Position numbers and translations under genes: made by a program | The notes under the pieces: model-generated | Seen by the model: the letters and a program-made list of their open reading frames with translations, nothing else | The model's database searches: none | What the model was told of the DNA's origin: nothing | Shown here: piece by piece, positions 37,342 through 49,806 of the stretch | How positions within the stretch are numbered: the stretch's first letter is position 1 | How the letters are laid out: the number at the start of each line of letters is the position of its first letter | DNA from: Paramecium sonneborni | Taxonomy: Eukaryota > Ciliophora > Oligohymenophorea > Peniculida > Parameciidae | NCBI GenBank assembly: GCA_905182985.1 | Contig: CAJJDN010000014.1 | Coordinates: 1 to 64,000 of the forward strand | Direction: 5' to 3' | DNA: 64,000 nucleotides

Positions 37342-38274
37342 TCAATCATTTTATGATTGTTAAGCAGGAGGAGGTTTAAGTTAAGGATCTAACATATGTC
37401 CATTTTCAATTTCTCTTTCTTATAATTATTAATGTGAATCAATCCATCTACCCTTTCCAAATTTAAGACCATTTTCAAATATTCCATGAAATTCTGATTT
37501 ATCTGAATATTTCATTTTACCAGGTCCATTTTTTAATCCATATTTAAATTCTCCTTCATATTCTCTTTTATCTGGCCATTTAAGTTTACCTAATCCATGC
37601 ATTTAACCATTAAACCATTAACCCTCATAAACAATTTTATTATAATATTTAAGTTCTCCATATCCACTATAAAGATCTTCAACAAAATCACCAGTATAAA
37701 CACTTCCATCACTATATATAAATTAACCTCTTCCATGTTTATGTCCATTATGAAATTCTCCTGTATAAATAGATCCATCTGGATGTTTCTCAATTCCATA
37801 ATCATCATCTCCAATAAATATTATTCCATTTGCATATGTATATTAATTACCAACTTATATATCACCATTTGGATAAATTATTCTTCCATCTAATAATGCA
37901 TCATTTTACCATTCTCCTTAAATTATTGTACCATTTTATAATAATAATATTCCTAATCCATGTTTCTTACCATGAATCCAACATCCTTCATAAATATCAC
38001 CATTTTCCAATCTAAATGGGGGATATCTTTTAAATTTCTTTTTTACAGTTTTCTTATCAAATTATATTCTATAATCTTCTGCTATCATATCATAAAATTC
38101 TGGACATAAAGTTGCATTTTTTGGCCTATCTATTTCATCCAATTTTTTCATTTTCTTTTCATCTTATTGATTCCTAAAAACCTAAAATCCTGATTATATT
38201 TTTTATAGTCCTCTCTATATAGCAGTGAAACGATTTTCATCAATCTCTTCCTCTTATGACTACCTATTACCCAT
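37342..38274 (-). CDS. MORN-repeat protein, predicted N-myristoylated
   Basis: Single exon, 310 residues. It starts MGNRQSQEEEIDENRF, a good N-myristoylation context. About nine MORN-type repeats fill residues 95-290, for example DIYEGCWIHGKKHGLGILLL, SIYTGEFHNGHKHGRGQFIY, SVYTGDFVEDLYSGYGELKY and EYEGEFKYGLKNGPGKMKY. The tail is Pro/Gln-rich. MORN proteins often tether to membranes or cortical structures and can scaffold kinases. A fragment of its 5' end is present again at 39425-39441 because of the assembly overlap. Confidence 0.92.
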
Positions 38275-39423
38275 ATTTTCTAATTATTATTATTTTTTAT
38301 CAAAACCTAATTTTATTATTTTATTTGTTTTTATTTTTGTATATTCCTAACATCTCACTATAATCAACATTTTTTTATATTTTATAATTCTATTTTGAAA
38401 CATAAAATAGTTATCAAAATTTAGTATAATAAAATCTATTTATCCAATAAATAATTTATAATATTAATTAGAATTTAACTACTATCATATAATTCAGATG
38501 CAAAATATCTGATATTAATAAAAATATATTTTTATTTAATAAATATTTTTATATATCACTACTTTAAACGGATATCATTATGATGTTTCAAATTTCTTTA
38601 AATAGAACTAGCCACCCTTTATAATTCATCCAAATAGCTAAATTTGATATCAATAATTACTTTCTTGGTAAGGTTAATAATTCACTTGCTGGTGTCAAAT
38701 CTAATAAATTTTAAATCTCTACTAATCTTTAAATTGGAACAGAATTACTTAGTTATGTGCTATTAAAATAATATTGATATTTACCCTCTTTCAGGATAAA
38801 ATTTTGAAGTTAATGATCCTGATCTCACTAGATTATCTTAATTATTTTTATTTTAAGGTGATAAAAAAGAGTATTTGGATCCAGATTAATCATAATAAGT
38901 ACTTTTAAAATCTTATGCTCCTGTAGATAAATGAAATTTTCCAGTTTATTCTTAAGAACCAATCTATTGCATTCTTAGCATAATTTTATATTATACTTTT
39001 TTTTTAATCCACTAATTTTTGCAGGGGAAGATTGAGATGGCTACTCAGAATTTTATGTTGGTTTTCCAAATAAAATATCTAAAGTACGAAGAGTATTTTA
39101 ATGTTTTCTAGGGCTTTCTTTAGTTAATTAACCACCTTTTGGACTTAAAGGTTTTTATCCCAATTTTTCGAAATGGTTATATTTATCAATGATGGAAGTT
39201 CGTACTTCACTTTTCAATGCTTGATAGTTTATCTATTATAGAATATTACTAAAACCTCTTTGTTTGCAAGGGAACTAGTATAAGAAGAAGGTTTTTCAGA
39301 TATATCTGACACATGAAATATCGACATTAAAATTTATTTATATTATATATATTTTATTTCAATATAATTTTATTTAATACTTATTTCTATAAGATTTACT
39401 AAAAAATAAATTTATAATAACTC
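38258..39423. repeat. Exact direct repeat, copy 1 (probable assembly overlap)
   Basis: These 1166 bases recur at 39425-40590, separated by one N at 39424. Copy 1 continues into the complete MORN gene on its left; copy 2 continues into unique sequence on its right. This is the pattern expected for two contig ends that overlap. Confidence 0.9.
38588..39327 (-). CDS. Ser/Gln-rich hypothetical protein, copy 1
   Basis: Minus strand; 222 residues after introns of 23, 23 and 25 nt, frame exact. It starts MSIFHVSDISEKPSSYTSSL, continues KYNHFEKLGQKPLSPKGGQL and LRTLDILFGKPTQNSEQPSQ, and ends with a conserved-looking helix (NSVPIQRLVEIQNLLDLTPA, SELLTLPRKQ) and a Trp-containing hydrophobic tail. Most of it appears disordered. 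No family is recognised. It is identical to 39755-40494 and should be counted once. Confidence 0.7.
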
Positions 39424-39424
39424 N

Positions 39425-40590
39425 GACTACCTATTACCCATATTTTCTAATTATTATTATTTTTTATCAAAACCTAATTTTATTATTTTATTTGTTTTTA
39501 TTTTTGTATATTCCTAACATCTCACTATAATCAACATTTTTTTATATTTTATAATTCTATTTTGAAACATAAAATAGTTATCAAAATTTAGTATAATAAA
39601 ATCTATTTATCCAATAAATAATTTATAATATTAATTAGAATTTAACTACTATCATATAATTCAGATGCAAAATATCTGATATTAATAAAAATATATTTTT
39701 ATTTAATAAATATTTTTATATATCACTACTTTAAACGGATATCATTATGATGTTTCAAATTTCTTTAAATAGAACTAGCCACCCTTTATAATTCATCCAA
39801 ATAGCTAAATTTGATATCAATAATTACTTTCTTGGTAAGGTTAATAATTCACTTGCTGGTGTCAAATCTAATAAATTTTAAATCTCTACTAATCTTTAAA
39901 TTGGAACAGAATTACTTAGTTATGTGCTATTAAAATAATATTGATATTTACCCTCTTTCAGGATAAAATTTTGAAGTTAATGATCCTGATCTCACTAGAT
40001 TATCTTAATTATTTTTATTTTAAGGTGATAAAAAAGAGTATTTGGATCCAGATTAATCATAATAAGTACTTTTAAAATCTTATGCTCCTGTAGATAAATG
40101 AAATTTTCCAGTTTATTCTTAAGAACCAATCTATTGCATTCTTAGCATAATTTTATATTATACTTTTTTTTTAATCCACTAATTTTTGCAGGGGAAGATT
40201 GAGATGGCTACTCAGAATTTTATGTTGGTTTTCCAAATAAAATATCTAAAGTACGAAGAGTATTTTAATGTTTTCTAGGGCTTTCTTTAGTTAATTAACC
40301 ACCTTTTGGACTTAAAGGTTTTTATCCCAATTTTTCGAAATGGTTATATTTATCAATGATGGAAGTTCGTACTTCACTTTTCAATGCTTGATAGTTTATC
40401 TATTATAGAATATTACTAAAACCTCTTTGTTTGCAAGGGAACTAGTATAAGAAGAAGGTTTTTCAGATATATCTGACACATGAAATATCGACATTAAAAT
40501 TTATTTATATTATATATATTTTATTTCAATATAATTTTATTTAATACTTATTTCTATAAGATTTACTAAAAAATAAATTTATAATAACTC
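39425..40590. repeat. Exact direct repeat, copy 2 (probable assembly overlap)
   Basis: Second copy of 38258-39423, offset 1167. It carries only the first 17 bases of the MORN coding sequence at its left edge, which shows that the break is arbitrary with respect to genes. Confidence 0.9.
39755..40494 (-). CDS. Ser/Gln-rich hypothetical protein, copy 2 of 38588-39327
   Basis: Same gene as 38588-39327, repeated because of the assembly overlap. All three introns and the frame are identical. Its presence does not imply two loci. Confidence 0.65.
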
Positions 40591-40878
40591 AATCATTATT
40601 TTAACAAGGATTTTATTTGTAATTGAGAGCTTTATTTTACAACATTTTATAGAAATCATTCTTTATAAAAATTAAATTAAAATCATTTCTGGTTTTCATA
40701 CTTGAATTTAACTTTGATGAATATTTTTTTTTATTTAAGCTAAGTTTTGAAATGAATTTTCAATTAATAATTCATTTTTTTGATGAAAAGATTCCTTAAA
40801 TTAAATTTGAACATTGACAAAAAGATTACTTATGAATAATCACATAGAAAGTGCTTTTTTTAAAGAGATTATGTTAAA
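40495..40878. other. Divergent intergenic region
   Basis: About 380 bp between a minus-strand and a plus-strand start. It must contain both promoters. Nothing specific is recognised. Confidence 0.4.
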
Positions 40879-42451
40879 ATGGAATGGATGTAATCTAAAC
40901 TTCCTAAAATGCCATCAGAGTTTGAAATTGTTTAGATTGTCATTATGTAAAATAAAAAGAATACAAAGAAAGCATATACAATCATGATGCATGAGAATAT
41001 TATAATTAAATAAAAGAAAGATGTAAATAATTACATTATTTTAGGGCTCTTTGTGTTGGATTGACTATGAAAACTCAATTTTGGATTTTATCAATGACCC
41101 AGAATATGGTGATGGAATAAAATTACAAAAATGTTTTGATGAGATAGAAATTTATGGAGAATTAGAAAAAATGCTTCCATTACTTAAGAGATATACAATC
41201 TAATTAGAATTTACTTAATAATATCATTTTTTAAAGAAGATTAATTCTTGTGATAAAACTGAGGTAATAAATTTAATTTATAATAATTAGGTCTTTAGAA
41301 TAAGGTCTAAAAAAGATAGAAATGATTATTAATGTAAAATATTTTATAAATAACTTCTCAATTTTACTACAGAAAAATAAATAGAAAAAGAAATATATAT
41401 TTTAAGAAGAATAAATGATGAAAATATTTAAAAATATTTTGAAACTTTTGAAAATTAAGAATAAATAATAATAGTAGAAGAATTGATTATAGGTGGGAAT
41501 TTCGATAGTTATTTATAAAAATGGCCATTATTGTCAGAGGAAAAGGCATCTAAATTTTTTTTTAAATTAATTAAAAGTCTTGCATACCTTCATTCGAAAG
41601 GGATAATGCATAGAGATTTAAAACCAGAAAATATTGGATTAAGATTAAATGGGAATCTTGAAAATCCTTGCATTTGTTATTTTGGATTAGCAGATATAGT
41701 TAGTCTAGAAAATGATTCAGATGAAGAAAATGAGACTCCTAGATATTTATTTTAAAGATGTGGTACTCCTGGATTTGTAGCTCCAGAAATTTTAAAGAAT
41801 TAATAATATGATTGCAAAGTAGATGTATATAGTTTAGGAATAATGATGTATTATTCTTTAACAGGAAAAAAACCTTTCGATTCAGAAGATTATTAATAAT
41901 TATTAGAAAGGAATGAAGAAGGATAAGTTGATATTTCAATTTTAAAATTAAGTATGGAAGGATTGATGCTCATTTAAAGCATTCTTAAATCTGATCCAGA
42001 TGAAAGAATTTCAGCTTAAGTTGCTTTAAATCATATTTGGTTTAAAACAGAAAAACTTTCAAAGTTGATGGAATTCAAAGCTCACAAAAATATCAAAAAA
42101 ATTTAATTTAAAAGTCTTTAATACCGTAAAAGTAATCAAAACTCCCCTAAATTATTACCAATAGTTCTTTCGAAATAAAAAATTGATTAAACTTGTGGTA
42201 GTCCTGCTTAACGTTAATTTTCGAATGTTTAAAGAAATTCTACTAATCATAATCATCATTCAATTTTTCGTATTACTACATTGAATGGTAGTTTTAGTCC
42301 AAAAGAAGGTTTTTCATTTTCATAATACTTATATCATAACGGAAGACCATGCGATATCTCACCATCAATATTTGCAAAAACTTAGAGACCTTAATAATCG
42401 ATATCCATTTTAATGCCAAATATTTTCCAAAAAAAAATAGAATATTAGTGA
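40879..42451 (+). CDS. PH-domain Ser/Thr kinase with YFG instead of DFG
   Basis: Plus strand; 507 residues after introns of 22 and 27 nt, frame exact. It starts MEWMQSKLPKMPSEFEIVQI. Residues about 15-105 look like a PH domain (NSILDFINDPEYGDGIKLQK, ELEKMLPLLKRYTIQLEF). The kinase domain has YQCKIFYKQLL, EIYILRRINDENIQKYFETF, SLAYLHSKGIMHRDLKPENI, then CYFGLADIV, RCGTPGFVAPEILKNQQYDC and VDVYSLGIMMYYSLTGKKPF. The catalytic HRD is intact, but the metal-binding DFG is YFG, so activity is doubtful. An acidic insert (ENDSDEENE) sits in the activation loop. The C-tail is Ser/Asn-rich. Confidence 0.9.
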
Positions 42452-42733
42452 AAAAATGAACAATAAAATTGAATATAATTTTAGTTATTTTATATATGGG
42501 TTTCTCTTATGATTTGTAAGCATATGAATTGATTTTTATATTATAATTATTCAATTCTATGTTTTATTAGTCACATTAAGATTTACTAGTTTGAAAATAT
42601 TTAGATTTTGGTTAAAAATCATCAATTAGATAACTAATATATAATTACTAGTAGTACACCATTTTATTATAGTTTTCTCACATATTTTCAAACTTTATTA
42701 AACGAGAAAGGTGATTAAGATTAGTTTAGAACC

Positions 42734-43439
42734 ATGAGAGATCGGCTAAGAATATTTTCTCTTATCCTTAATTTTAAATAATAGAATTTATTGAAATTTA
42801 TTATCTAAAAATTAGCGTAAGCTTCTTTTCAATTTAAACTTTTTGTATAAAGTCTATCTAGTCAGGTTCATTAGAATCTAAAAAACTATTATTTCAAATA
42901 AGTATAATGAAGAAATACCTAGATATTAAATAGTTAAAATTATTTTGTATCTTTGAGGTATCTCTCTTAAAATGAAGTGTTTTCTTTTTATTAACACATT
43001 TAGTTTATCTCAAATAAGGATGTTTTAGATTTTAGAAATTTGAAAAATTCAATTTTTCTATTAGAATCAACAATTATTATTAATGTAGCATAAAAGATAT
43101 TTATATGTTTCTATATTTTATAATGATTGATAATACTTTATTAGGATATGCAATGAAAATTATAATAATATTTTTTTCAGTTTGCCATTTTAAAATGAAA
43201 CACATACAACTGAAATTTATAAACTCTAATCCCTCTATAGTTTAATATAAAATTTGATCCAAAATAATGGAATAATTTTATTTTAGCCTAAGATGCTAAG
43301 TAATTATTATCATTATTTGTTGTATTTAACTTAAAATAATAATATATAGTCTTAATTCTAAATTTTTTATTTTCACAGTCTTTAACAATTAATGATTTTG
43401 TACATAATTAATCTTAGAAATACTTAGGATTAAAATTGA
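42734..43439 (+). CDS. Hypothetical protein, structure tentative
   Basis: The plus-strand reading starts MRDRLRIFSLILNFKQQNLL and, with a 21 nt intron near 42906, continues ILNSQNYFVSLRYLSQNEVF and NLKNSIFLLESTIIINVAQK. It then needs one more unplaced intron near 43100-43140 to reach FQNETHTTEIYKLQSLYSLI and the stop. No family is recognised. Composition (Asn/Gln/Ile/Leu) is close to background, so confidence is low. It ends 37 bp before the K+ channel start. Confidence 0.4.
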
Positions 43440-43476
43440 TATTTAAGTATAATAAATTCATATAGTTTGAATATAT

Positions 43477-46161
43477 ATGAATAATTATTAAGAAAAAATT
43501 GGTTTATTTAGCATCAATACTGTTAGTCCAAAAGAATGGCAATTAAACGCTGATTTAGATGTAGAACTTTAGGCTAAACCAATAGAAACAGATAATCTTG
43601 ATCTTCTTTTGAGTCCTTTAACTAAAGTTTCAAATTAAGCGAAATTGTTTTTTGATTATGAAAAAAGATCACATGTTAGTTAACTTTCAATATTAGGAAA
43701 TAACATGATGGCTTACTTTAATCTTAAGAAATTTTTATAAAAATTAAGCAGAAATAGAGAGAATTTTAAAAAGCTATCATAAAAACATTTAGATGTTATA
43801 AATGATTAAGCCTCTGATTAGACAGTGTTATTAAATAGTAATAAACATAAACCAAAATTAAAAATATTTGATTTTCCAACATTACTTTCTTAATTATCAA
43901 AGAAAAACTCATTGTTAACAACTTGGAAAAGAAGCATCCTTGAAGATTTAAATAAAATTCCCTTAATACATCCAGAATCTACAAAAAAGTTAGTATGGGA
44001 TTATTTTATGACTGCATTACGAATAGTTTTAATGATTCTGTTACCTTTAGAGATTGCATTTTAGCCAGGAATCGTATTTGATGAAGCTTCAATTTTTACA
44101 TCTGTAACAATTTTATTAACAATATTGGATATGATAGTACGTTTGAATACAGTTTATTATGAAGATGGTAAGGCAATTAATGATAGATGGAAAATATTTG
44201 AATTAAAAATCCAAGAATGTATAATATTTGATTTGATAGCTATATTTTCATTAACAATAAATTTTGGAGTAGTTCTGAGAAGTATTTTACCATCATACAG
44301 TTTATAATTTAAATATGTTTATGAAGTAATAAATAAAAGTTAAGAGTCTTCTTATTTAAGTAAACCAATTTAAGGCTTAATGAAATTAATATGGTTTATA
44401 TTAACCCTATTAACAATTTTACATATTTTTAGTTGTATTTGGTTTTTAATAAGTAAGAATACATATGGTGATAATTGGGTTAAAAATAAGGAGATAGATT
44501 AAAGTGAATGGGCAACCTAATATATGGAAGCTTTATATTTTTCAACAGTAACAATGCTTACAATAGGTTATGGAGATAGTGTTCCTTAGAATTAAGTTGA
44601 GAAATTGGTTTCAATATTATTCATTCTAATAGCATGTTTATGGTACTCTTATGCTGTCAATACAATAGGATAGATTATTAATGAATTGACATATAATTCA
44701 GAAAAGAGAAGATAAAGAATTAGAGTAATTAATGGTTATATGAATAAGAGAAAGGTTCCTTATTCTTTGTAATTTAGAATAAGAGAATATCTTAATTATA
44801 GATGGAAAGAAGAATAAGAAAGTGATATTACTTAAGAAGATAAACTTATAAATGAATTATCCAATGATCTTAAATAAGAATTGGAATTATTGGGTCGTAA
44901 GAATTTTATTGAAAAAAGTTAACTTTTATAACATTTTTCTAATGAATTCAAACGATCTGTTAGTATTCATATAAAAAGAATAATTATCTAACCTCATAAT
45001 ACTTTTTCAATGAAAGAAGATCCTTCTTTATGTTATTTAGAATCTGGATAGTTACAATATTTAATGACAGAAATCAAAGAAGGTTAATTTTTATAAGAGT
45101 ATGAATATGTGAATGAGACTCAAACTTAAATTCCTTACAAAGCCATTGGTTATGTATCATTACTTATCATTTAAAAAGATATTTTCAATAAAATCTTAAA
45201 AGCTCATTAAATTGATAATGAAAAATTCTGTTAATTAAAAACATAATTAAATAGTGAATAATTTGGACATTTATATGAATGTAAATGGTGTAGTACACAT
45301 GGTCATTCAACTAACTTTTGTCCTTTAGTTTCTTCTAGATTTGATAAAGAGGGAATTATTAAAAAACATTGTTTTCCTAAATAAAATTAAAGAGTATTTA
45401 TTATAAGAAATAGAGTTAAAAATTATTTCAAATCTCTTTCTGAAATGGAAATGATTTAGGAATATGTTACATATTTCTAAAATTAAAAATAATAAGTTAT
45501 TTAAGATTAACTTAAAAAATAACTTTCTGATAGCTAAATTAATTTACAAATTCAAAGAAAATAATCTATCTTTGAAGATGAATTTTAAGAATTTGGAATT
45601 AAACGAAAATCTATTCATGATAATGGCAGATCACCAATTCATAAATTAGGAAATTCAAGTATTGGACAATCTAATTTCTAATTTTTAGGAGTTATTAAAC
45701 CAAAATAATCTGAATTGGAAAAGTCTTTTATGTTAAAAACTATCTAACCTAATATGATTGAAGAAGAATAAATTTCAAATATTAATGCTTTATATTTAAA
45801 ATCAAAAAAAGAAGGCTAAGTTGATTATGATTTAGAAATGTTATATCTTAAATATAATTGCAATCCAGTTACAGATTTTGATCATATTAAAAGTTTTTAA
45901 CATTACTTCCCAGAATTTAATATAGAATAAGTTATTAGGAAGAAAAGAGAAGTATATAAAAGCTATTTTAAAGAATTAATAAGGTACATGTTTTATCCTT
46001 TCTTATATGTTCTTAAATTTAATAAAATATCACACAAACGAAAATTAACAGGAAACTTTTAGTAAGTTAGCAATATAAATAAGTTCAAAAAAGTCCTCCT
46101 TAATAAGAAAAGAAGACAAACTTCTGTATTTCCTAATGGCTAACCTTTGATTAATAATTGA
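43477..46161 (+). CDS. Voltage/cyclic-nucleotide-type K+ channel with zinc-knuckle motif
   Basis: Single uninterrupted exon of 894 residues, starting MNNYQEKIGLFSINTVSPKE. A long cytosolic N-terminus precedes six TM segments (for example FMTALRIVLMILLPLEIAFQ, LIWFILTLLTILHIFSCIWF). The pore filter is TMLTIGYGDSVPQ near residue 361. A C-linker and a divergent cyclic-nucleotide-binding fold follow (KLINELSNDLKQELELL, HIKRIIIQPHNTFSMKE). Right after that fold is CKWCSTHGHSTNFCPL at about 603-618, exactly the C-x2-C-x4-H-x4-C zinc-knuckle spacing. The tail is basic and Gln-rich. The S4 segment has few arginines, so voltage dependence is uncertain. Same architecture as the channel at 17067-19873 but strongly diverged. 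Confidence 0.93.
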
Positions 46162-46735
46162 AAAATATTTGGTACATATTTATTCGATATCTATTTATCT
46201 ACTCTCATAATTATTTAATTTATGATTTCTTATATTCTTTTTTAATCTTAGAATTTAAATAAAATATAGAGATAGAGTATGACTTTAATAAGCCAACTTG
46301 TTAATTAGAATTGGTATATATGACTTAGCAATCTTATTTCTATAAAAATTGTAATAAAAATTTTTAATTATTAATCGGATTGAGTATATTCCAGTAAAAT
46401 ACTTAACTATTTGTTACAATTAATTATTAGCATCTTTTCATATACAATAAAAATAAGCCTAGATTAATAGCTTAAGTAAATAGAGCAAATTCTATTAATT
46501 TATTTAAGTTATCAAGTTGATGCTCATCAATAAGGTTTATTATTTGAGCCAATTATTGAGTTAAAATTGACTAAAATAATGAGCTAAAGAGAGTGAAATC
46601 TCTTTTGATTTCAGATTGTAATAAGAAAAATTTATTTTTTATAATAAGAAATAATATTAATAATTTTAAGATCTTGCAGAATTTATTGGTTTAAGATTAT
46701 TTATTGCTAAAAAAATAAATTAAATATTCGTAAAT
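46162..46735. other. Spacer, no gene seen
   Basis: About 570 bp of AT-rich sequence between two plus-strand genes. No coding frame, tRNA or repeat was recognised. Confidence 0.4.
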
Positions 46736-47915
46736 ATGATAAGCTGCTCATCATCTATTCTACCTGAAACTTGGAATAATTCTAATTAATTGATGCTAAG
46801 TTTAATTGCCCCACCTGAAAACCTTAGTCCAGAATATTTTAGTTCACTATTAAACCAGTAAGAATTTTATCATATAGTAAAGGTATGGACCTGTATAGTA
46901 AGTAAAAATCTTAAATAAATCGTTAATGGATTTTAAAGTATTTGTAGAAATGGGTAATTCAGAGGCAGCAAAATTAGCTAAACAATTTCTTGATTAACTT
47001 TCTTCAAATTTTGTTAAATGTTCATATTATCATGAAGAGAAGCACATTTAACCTGAAAATACAAAAAATTGCTAATTTGAAACTTTAGGTGATTAAACTT
47101 AAAGCTCATAAAAATTCAAACATCAAACTTCATTGAATGATAGTACATTTTTACTTTATATTTTTGAGACTTAAAAGAAGACGATGAAAAACCTTCAAGC
47201 ATCAAGACATTATCTATTAGTTAAAAAATAAATAAATCTTCCTAATAAATTTAACCAACTAATACTTTAAGTGTCAACGGAATCAAAGGAAAAGAATTAG
47301 ATGCTAAAAAATTATATAATATCTTTAGTAATTTCGGAAATATTGATAAAATCTTACTTATAAAGTAAAAATAATTTAATATCTAATAATTAGACTAAAA
47401 AATTTCGCTTTTGTAAAATATCTCAAAGATGATAATGCTATGTTCGTTTTCTAGAATTGTTAAAAGTTAGAATTCTTCGATAGTATGATTTCAATTACTT
47501 TTGTTGCAGAAGACTCAATAGATAAGCTAATTGATCTTGATAATCTTTATGAAGAATAAGATTATTTTATAGGCTGTGAAGAATCAGATAGGTATCAAAA
47601 GTATTTATTAATAGATTTAATTGTAACAATAAAATGATTCTTTTACCACCAAGTTAAGTATTACACATCTCAAATCTTAAGAAGGTTTCTTCAAATGCTG
47701 AAACTATGTGGGATGTATTCTCTGAATTTGGTGTTGTTTAAGTATTCATTTTATTTAATTAATAGGCTGTAAAAGTATTAAATACTTAATTTAAATTTAT
47801 GTGTTTAGTAAAGATGGAAACTTTAAAGTAAGCTATAGAAGTTGTGGCTCTAATGCATAATGAAGAGATTGATAATAGAAATGTCTAAATCTCTTTCACA
47901 AAAACAAAAATTTGA
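46736..47915 (+). CDS. PTB/hnRNP-L-like RRM protein
   Basis: Plus strand, starting MISCSSSILPETWNNSNQ. At least two RRMs are clear. One reads TLSVNGIKGKELDAKKLYNI with NFAFVKYLKDDNAMFVFQNC and is joined by a 29 nt intron. The last reads NKMILLPPSQVLHISNLKKV, then MWDVFSEFGVVQVFILF and IDNRNVQISFTKTKI at the very end. The LPPSxxLHISNL linker-plus-RRM and final VSFSK-like strand are hallmarks of the polypyrimidine-tract-binding/hnRNP L family, which control splicing and RNA stability. A 23 nt intron near 47600 precedes the last RRM. The N-terminal RRM region needs further unplaced introns. Confidence 0.75.
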
Positions 47916-48171
47916 TCATATTGAAATAATTAATATATATAATATATAATAAATTAAAAAACATTATAATTCTATAAATTTTAATAAATAAGATTGGAAT
48001 TATAATTATAATATAATAATTATAATGTATTATGTAAAATTAATTATTTTTTGTTAATTATTATAATGCAAGATGATTTGTAAGGTAATTAAATGAATAT
48101 GTGCTGACGTATGATTTTGCCATATAAATATGAGAATCTAAATCTTTTACTTTCAATAATTCTTAGTTTTA

Positions 48172-48640
48172 ATGAATAACTTCCAACTCTTTGATAACAG
48201 ACTCATTCTTTAACAACAACTTCTCCTCTAATAAATGTTTATTTACAATCAAATGCTTGTTTAAAAGTAATATATTGCCTCTAACCTTTACTCTAGAACT
48301 AAAATGCAATAATAACAATTTATATAAAAAACAACTGATGAAAATGAATCCTCTTCTCCATCAATTTCAAAATTAGAAGAAACATTTTAAGTTAAACCTA
48401 TACCATTAAAATCAACTAAAAAATTAGAAAAATTAACTCAACAAAAGAAACCTAAGAGATAAGATGATAATAAGGTTGAGAATAAAGAACCTTCTTAAAA
48501 GAAAAAAATATTTTTATCTATGCTTGATATTAAAGAAACTCAATATAAAAAGTATTTCAATCATTTATCAATTTAGATTTAAAATTATTGAGATAGATCA
48601 AGAAAAGAAGGCAATAATTTCTTCTCAAGCCGAACAATGA
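48172..48640 (+). CDS. Gln/Lys-rich small protein (147 aa)
   Basis: Plus strand; 147 residues after one 25 nt intron, frame exact. It starts MNNFQLFDNRLILQQQLLLQ, then has a Ser/Lys-rich middle (ENESSSPSISKLEETFQVKP, LTQQKKPKRQDDNKVENKEP) and ends IEIDQEKKAIISSQAEQ. It looks mostly disordered and basic, as in nucleic-acid- or microtubule-associated proteins. No family is recognised. Confidence 0.6.
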
Positions 48641-49131
48641 TTATACTTTTTAAATTTCTGTATATATTATAACAATATATATTATTACAATATTATAATT
48701 CATTATTCTTTAATCATAACTCATTATCAATTAAATCATTATAATCTATAGAATTTTAATAAAAAATGATTATAAAAATTCAACTATAACCTTAATTTAT
48801 TAATTAAAAATATTCTATCTATTCTTTTTTCAAAAGATTACTTCATTTGCTTTGATGTTTTCAATTAAATTCAATATTCAAATTATAAAAAACAATAGAC
48901 ATTATCATAAGGTCTATAAAAACAATTAATTATATAAAATTTTTAGACTAGATTATAAAAATCATTTCTTTAAAATTTATTCATTTATCAGAGATAATAA
49001 TTTCTTATAATAAGGTTTAATTGAAATATCATATAAAACTTAAATATTTTCTATCCACAATAATTATCAACCTAATACCAACATTGAATTTAATTATTTA
49101 AAAATAGTAAAATATCTTAAAAGAGAAGAAA
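48641..49131. other. Intergenic region upstream of the DHHC gene
   Basis: About 490 bp, AT-rich, present again at 49815-50305 within the second repeat copy. Nothing recognised. Confidence 0.4.
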
Positions 49132-49584
49132 ATGCATGAATTTATAAATCAAATATTTCGATTTTTTTTTAAGTTAAAATAATTTTTATATATGTTTTTT
49201 GTTACTTAAATTTTTGATGAACAAGAGGATGATAAAGAAAGCAAATAAGCAAGATAGATTGTATCTGTTCTTTTAAGATTTTCTTATTATGCATTTCAAT
49301 TAAGTGTCATTTATGAATCAGCTTATATTATATACTTTGAGATGAATAGAATTGTGTTTTCAGTATACTTTACTATTTTGTACTATTTTTTTTTAAAATC
49401 TTTTTACTTATCAATTAGTGTGAAAAGCTAAGCTAATATAAACATGATTGAAGAATAAAATATATGTAAGAGATGTAAAATTCATAGAGGTTTATTTTAT
49501 GAATATATATAGAAATAACAACACATCACTGTAAAATTTGTTAACATTGTGTATTAGAAATGGATCATCATTGCTTTTTTATAG
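49132..49584 (+). CDS. DHHC palmitoyltransferase, truncated assembly copy
   Basis: First 151 codons' worth of the gene that is complete at 50306-51147, cut at MDHHCFFI by the N run. It is the same locus repeated by the assembly, not a real truncated paralogue. Confidence 0.8.
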
Positions 49585-49806
49585 NNNNNNNNNNNNNNNN
49601 NNNNNNNNNNNNNNNNNNNNNNNNNNNNNNNNNNNNNNNNNNNNNNNNNNNNNNNNNNNNNNNNNNNNNNNNNNNNNNNNNNNNNNNNNNNNNNNNNNNN
49701 NNNNNNNNNNNNNNNNNNNNNNNNNNNNNNNNNNNNNNNNNNNNNNNNNNNNNNNNNNNNNNNNNNNNNNNNNNNNNNNNNNNNNNNNNNNNNNNNNNNN
49801 NNNNNN
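49585..49806. other. Assembly gap (222 N)
   Basis: Undetermined bases flanked by two identical 952 bp sequences. The true gap length is probably negative, because the contigs overlap. Confidence 0.95.

Larger units (their letters stand above)
48633..49584. repeat. Exact direct repeat, copy 1 (probable assembly overlap)
   Basis: These 952 bases recur at 49807-50758. Copy 1 ends at the start of a 222-base N run; copy 2 starts at its end. As at the other two sites, this is best read as one locus assembled twice around an artificial gap. Confidence 0.9.

Noticed and set aside
37597..38015. Three short ORFs on both strands over the MORN gene
   Set aside because: They are shadows created by MORN repeat periodicity; the 311-codon minus-strand frame explains the sequence.
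48000..48060. AT-rich palindromic stretch as replication origin or transposon end
   Set aside because: Composition this AT-rich forms such patterns by chance; no flanking repeats or transposase were found.
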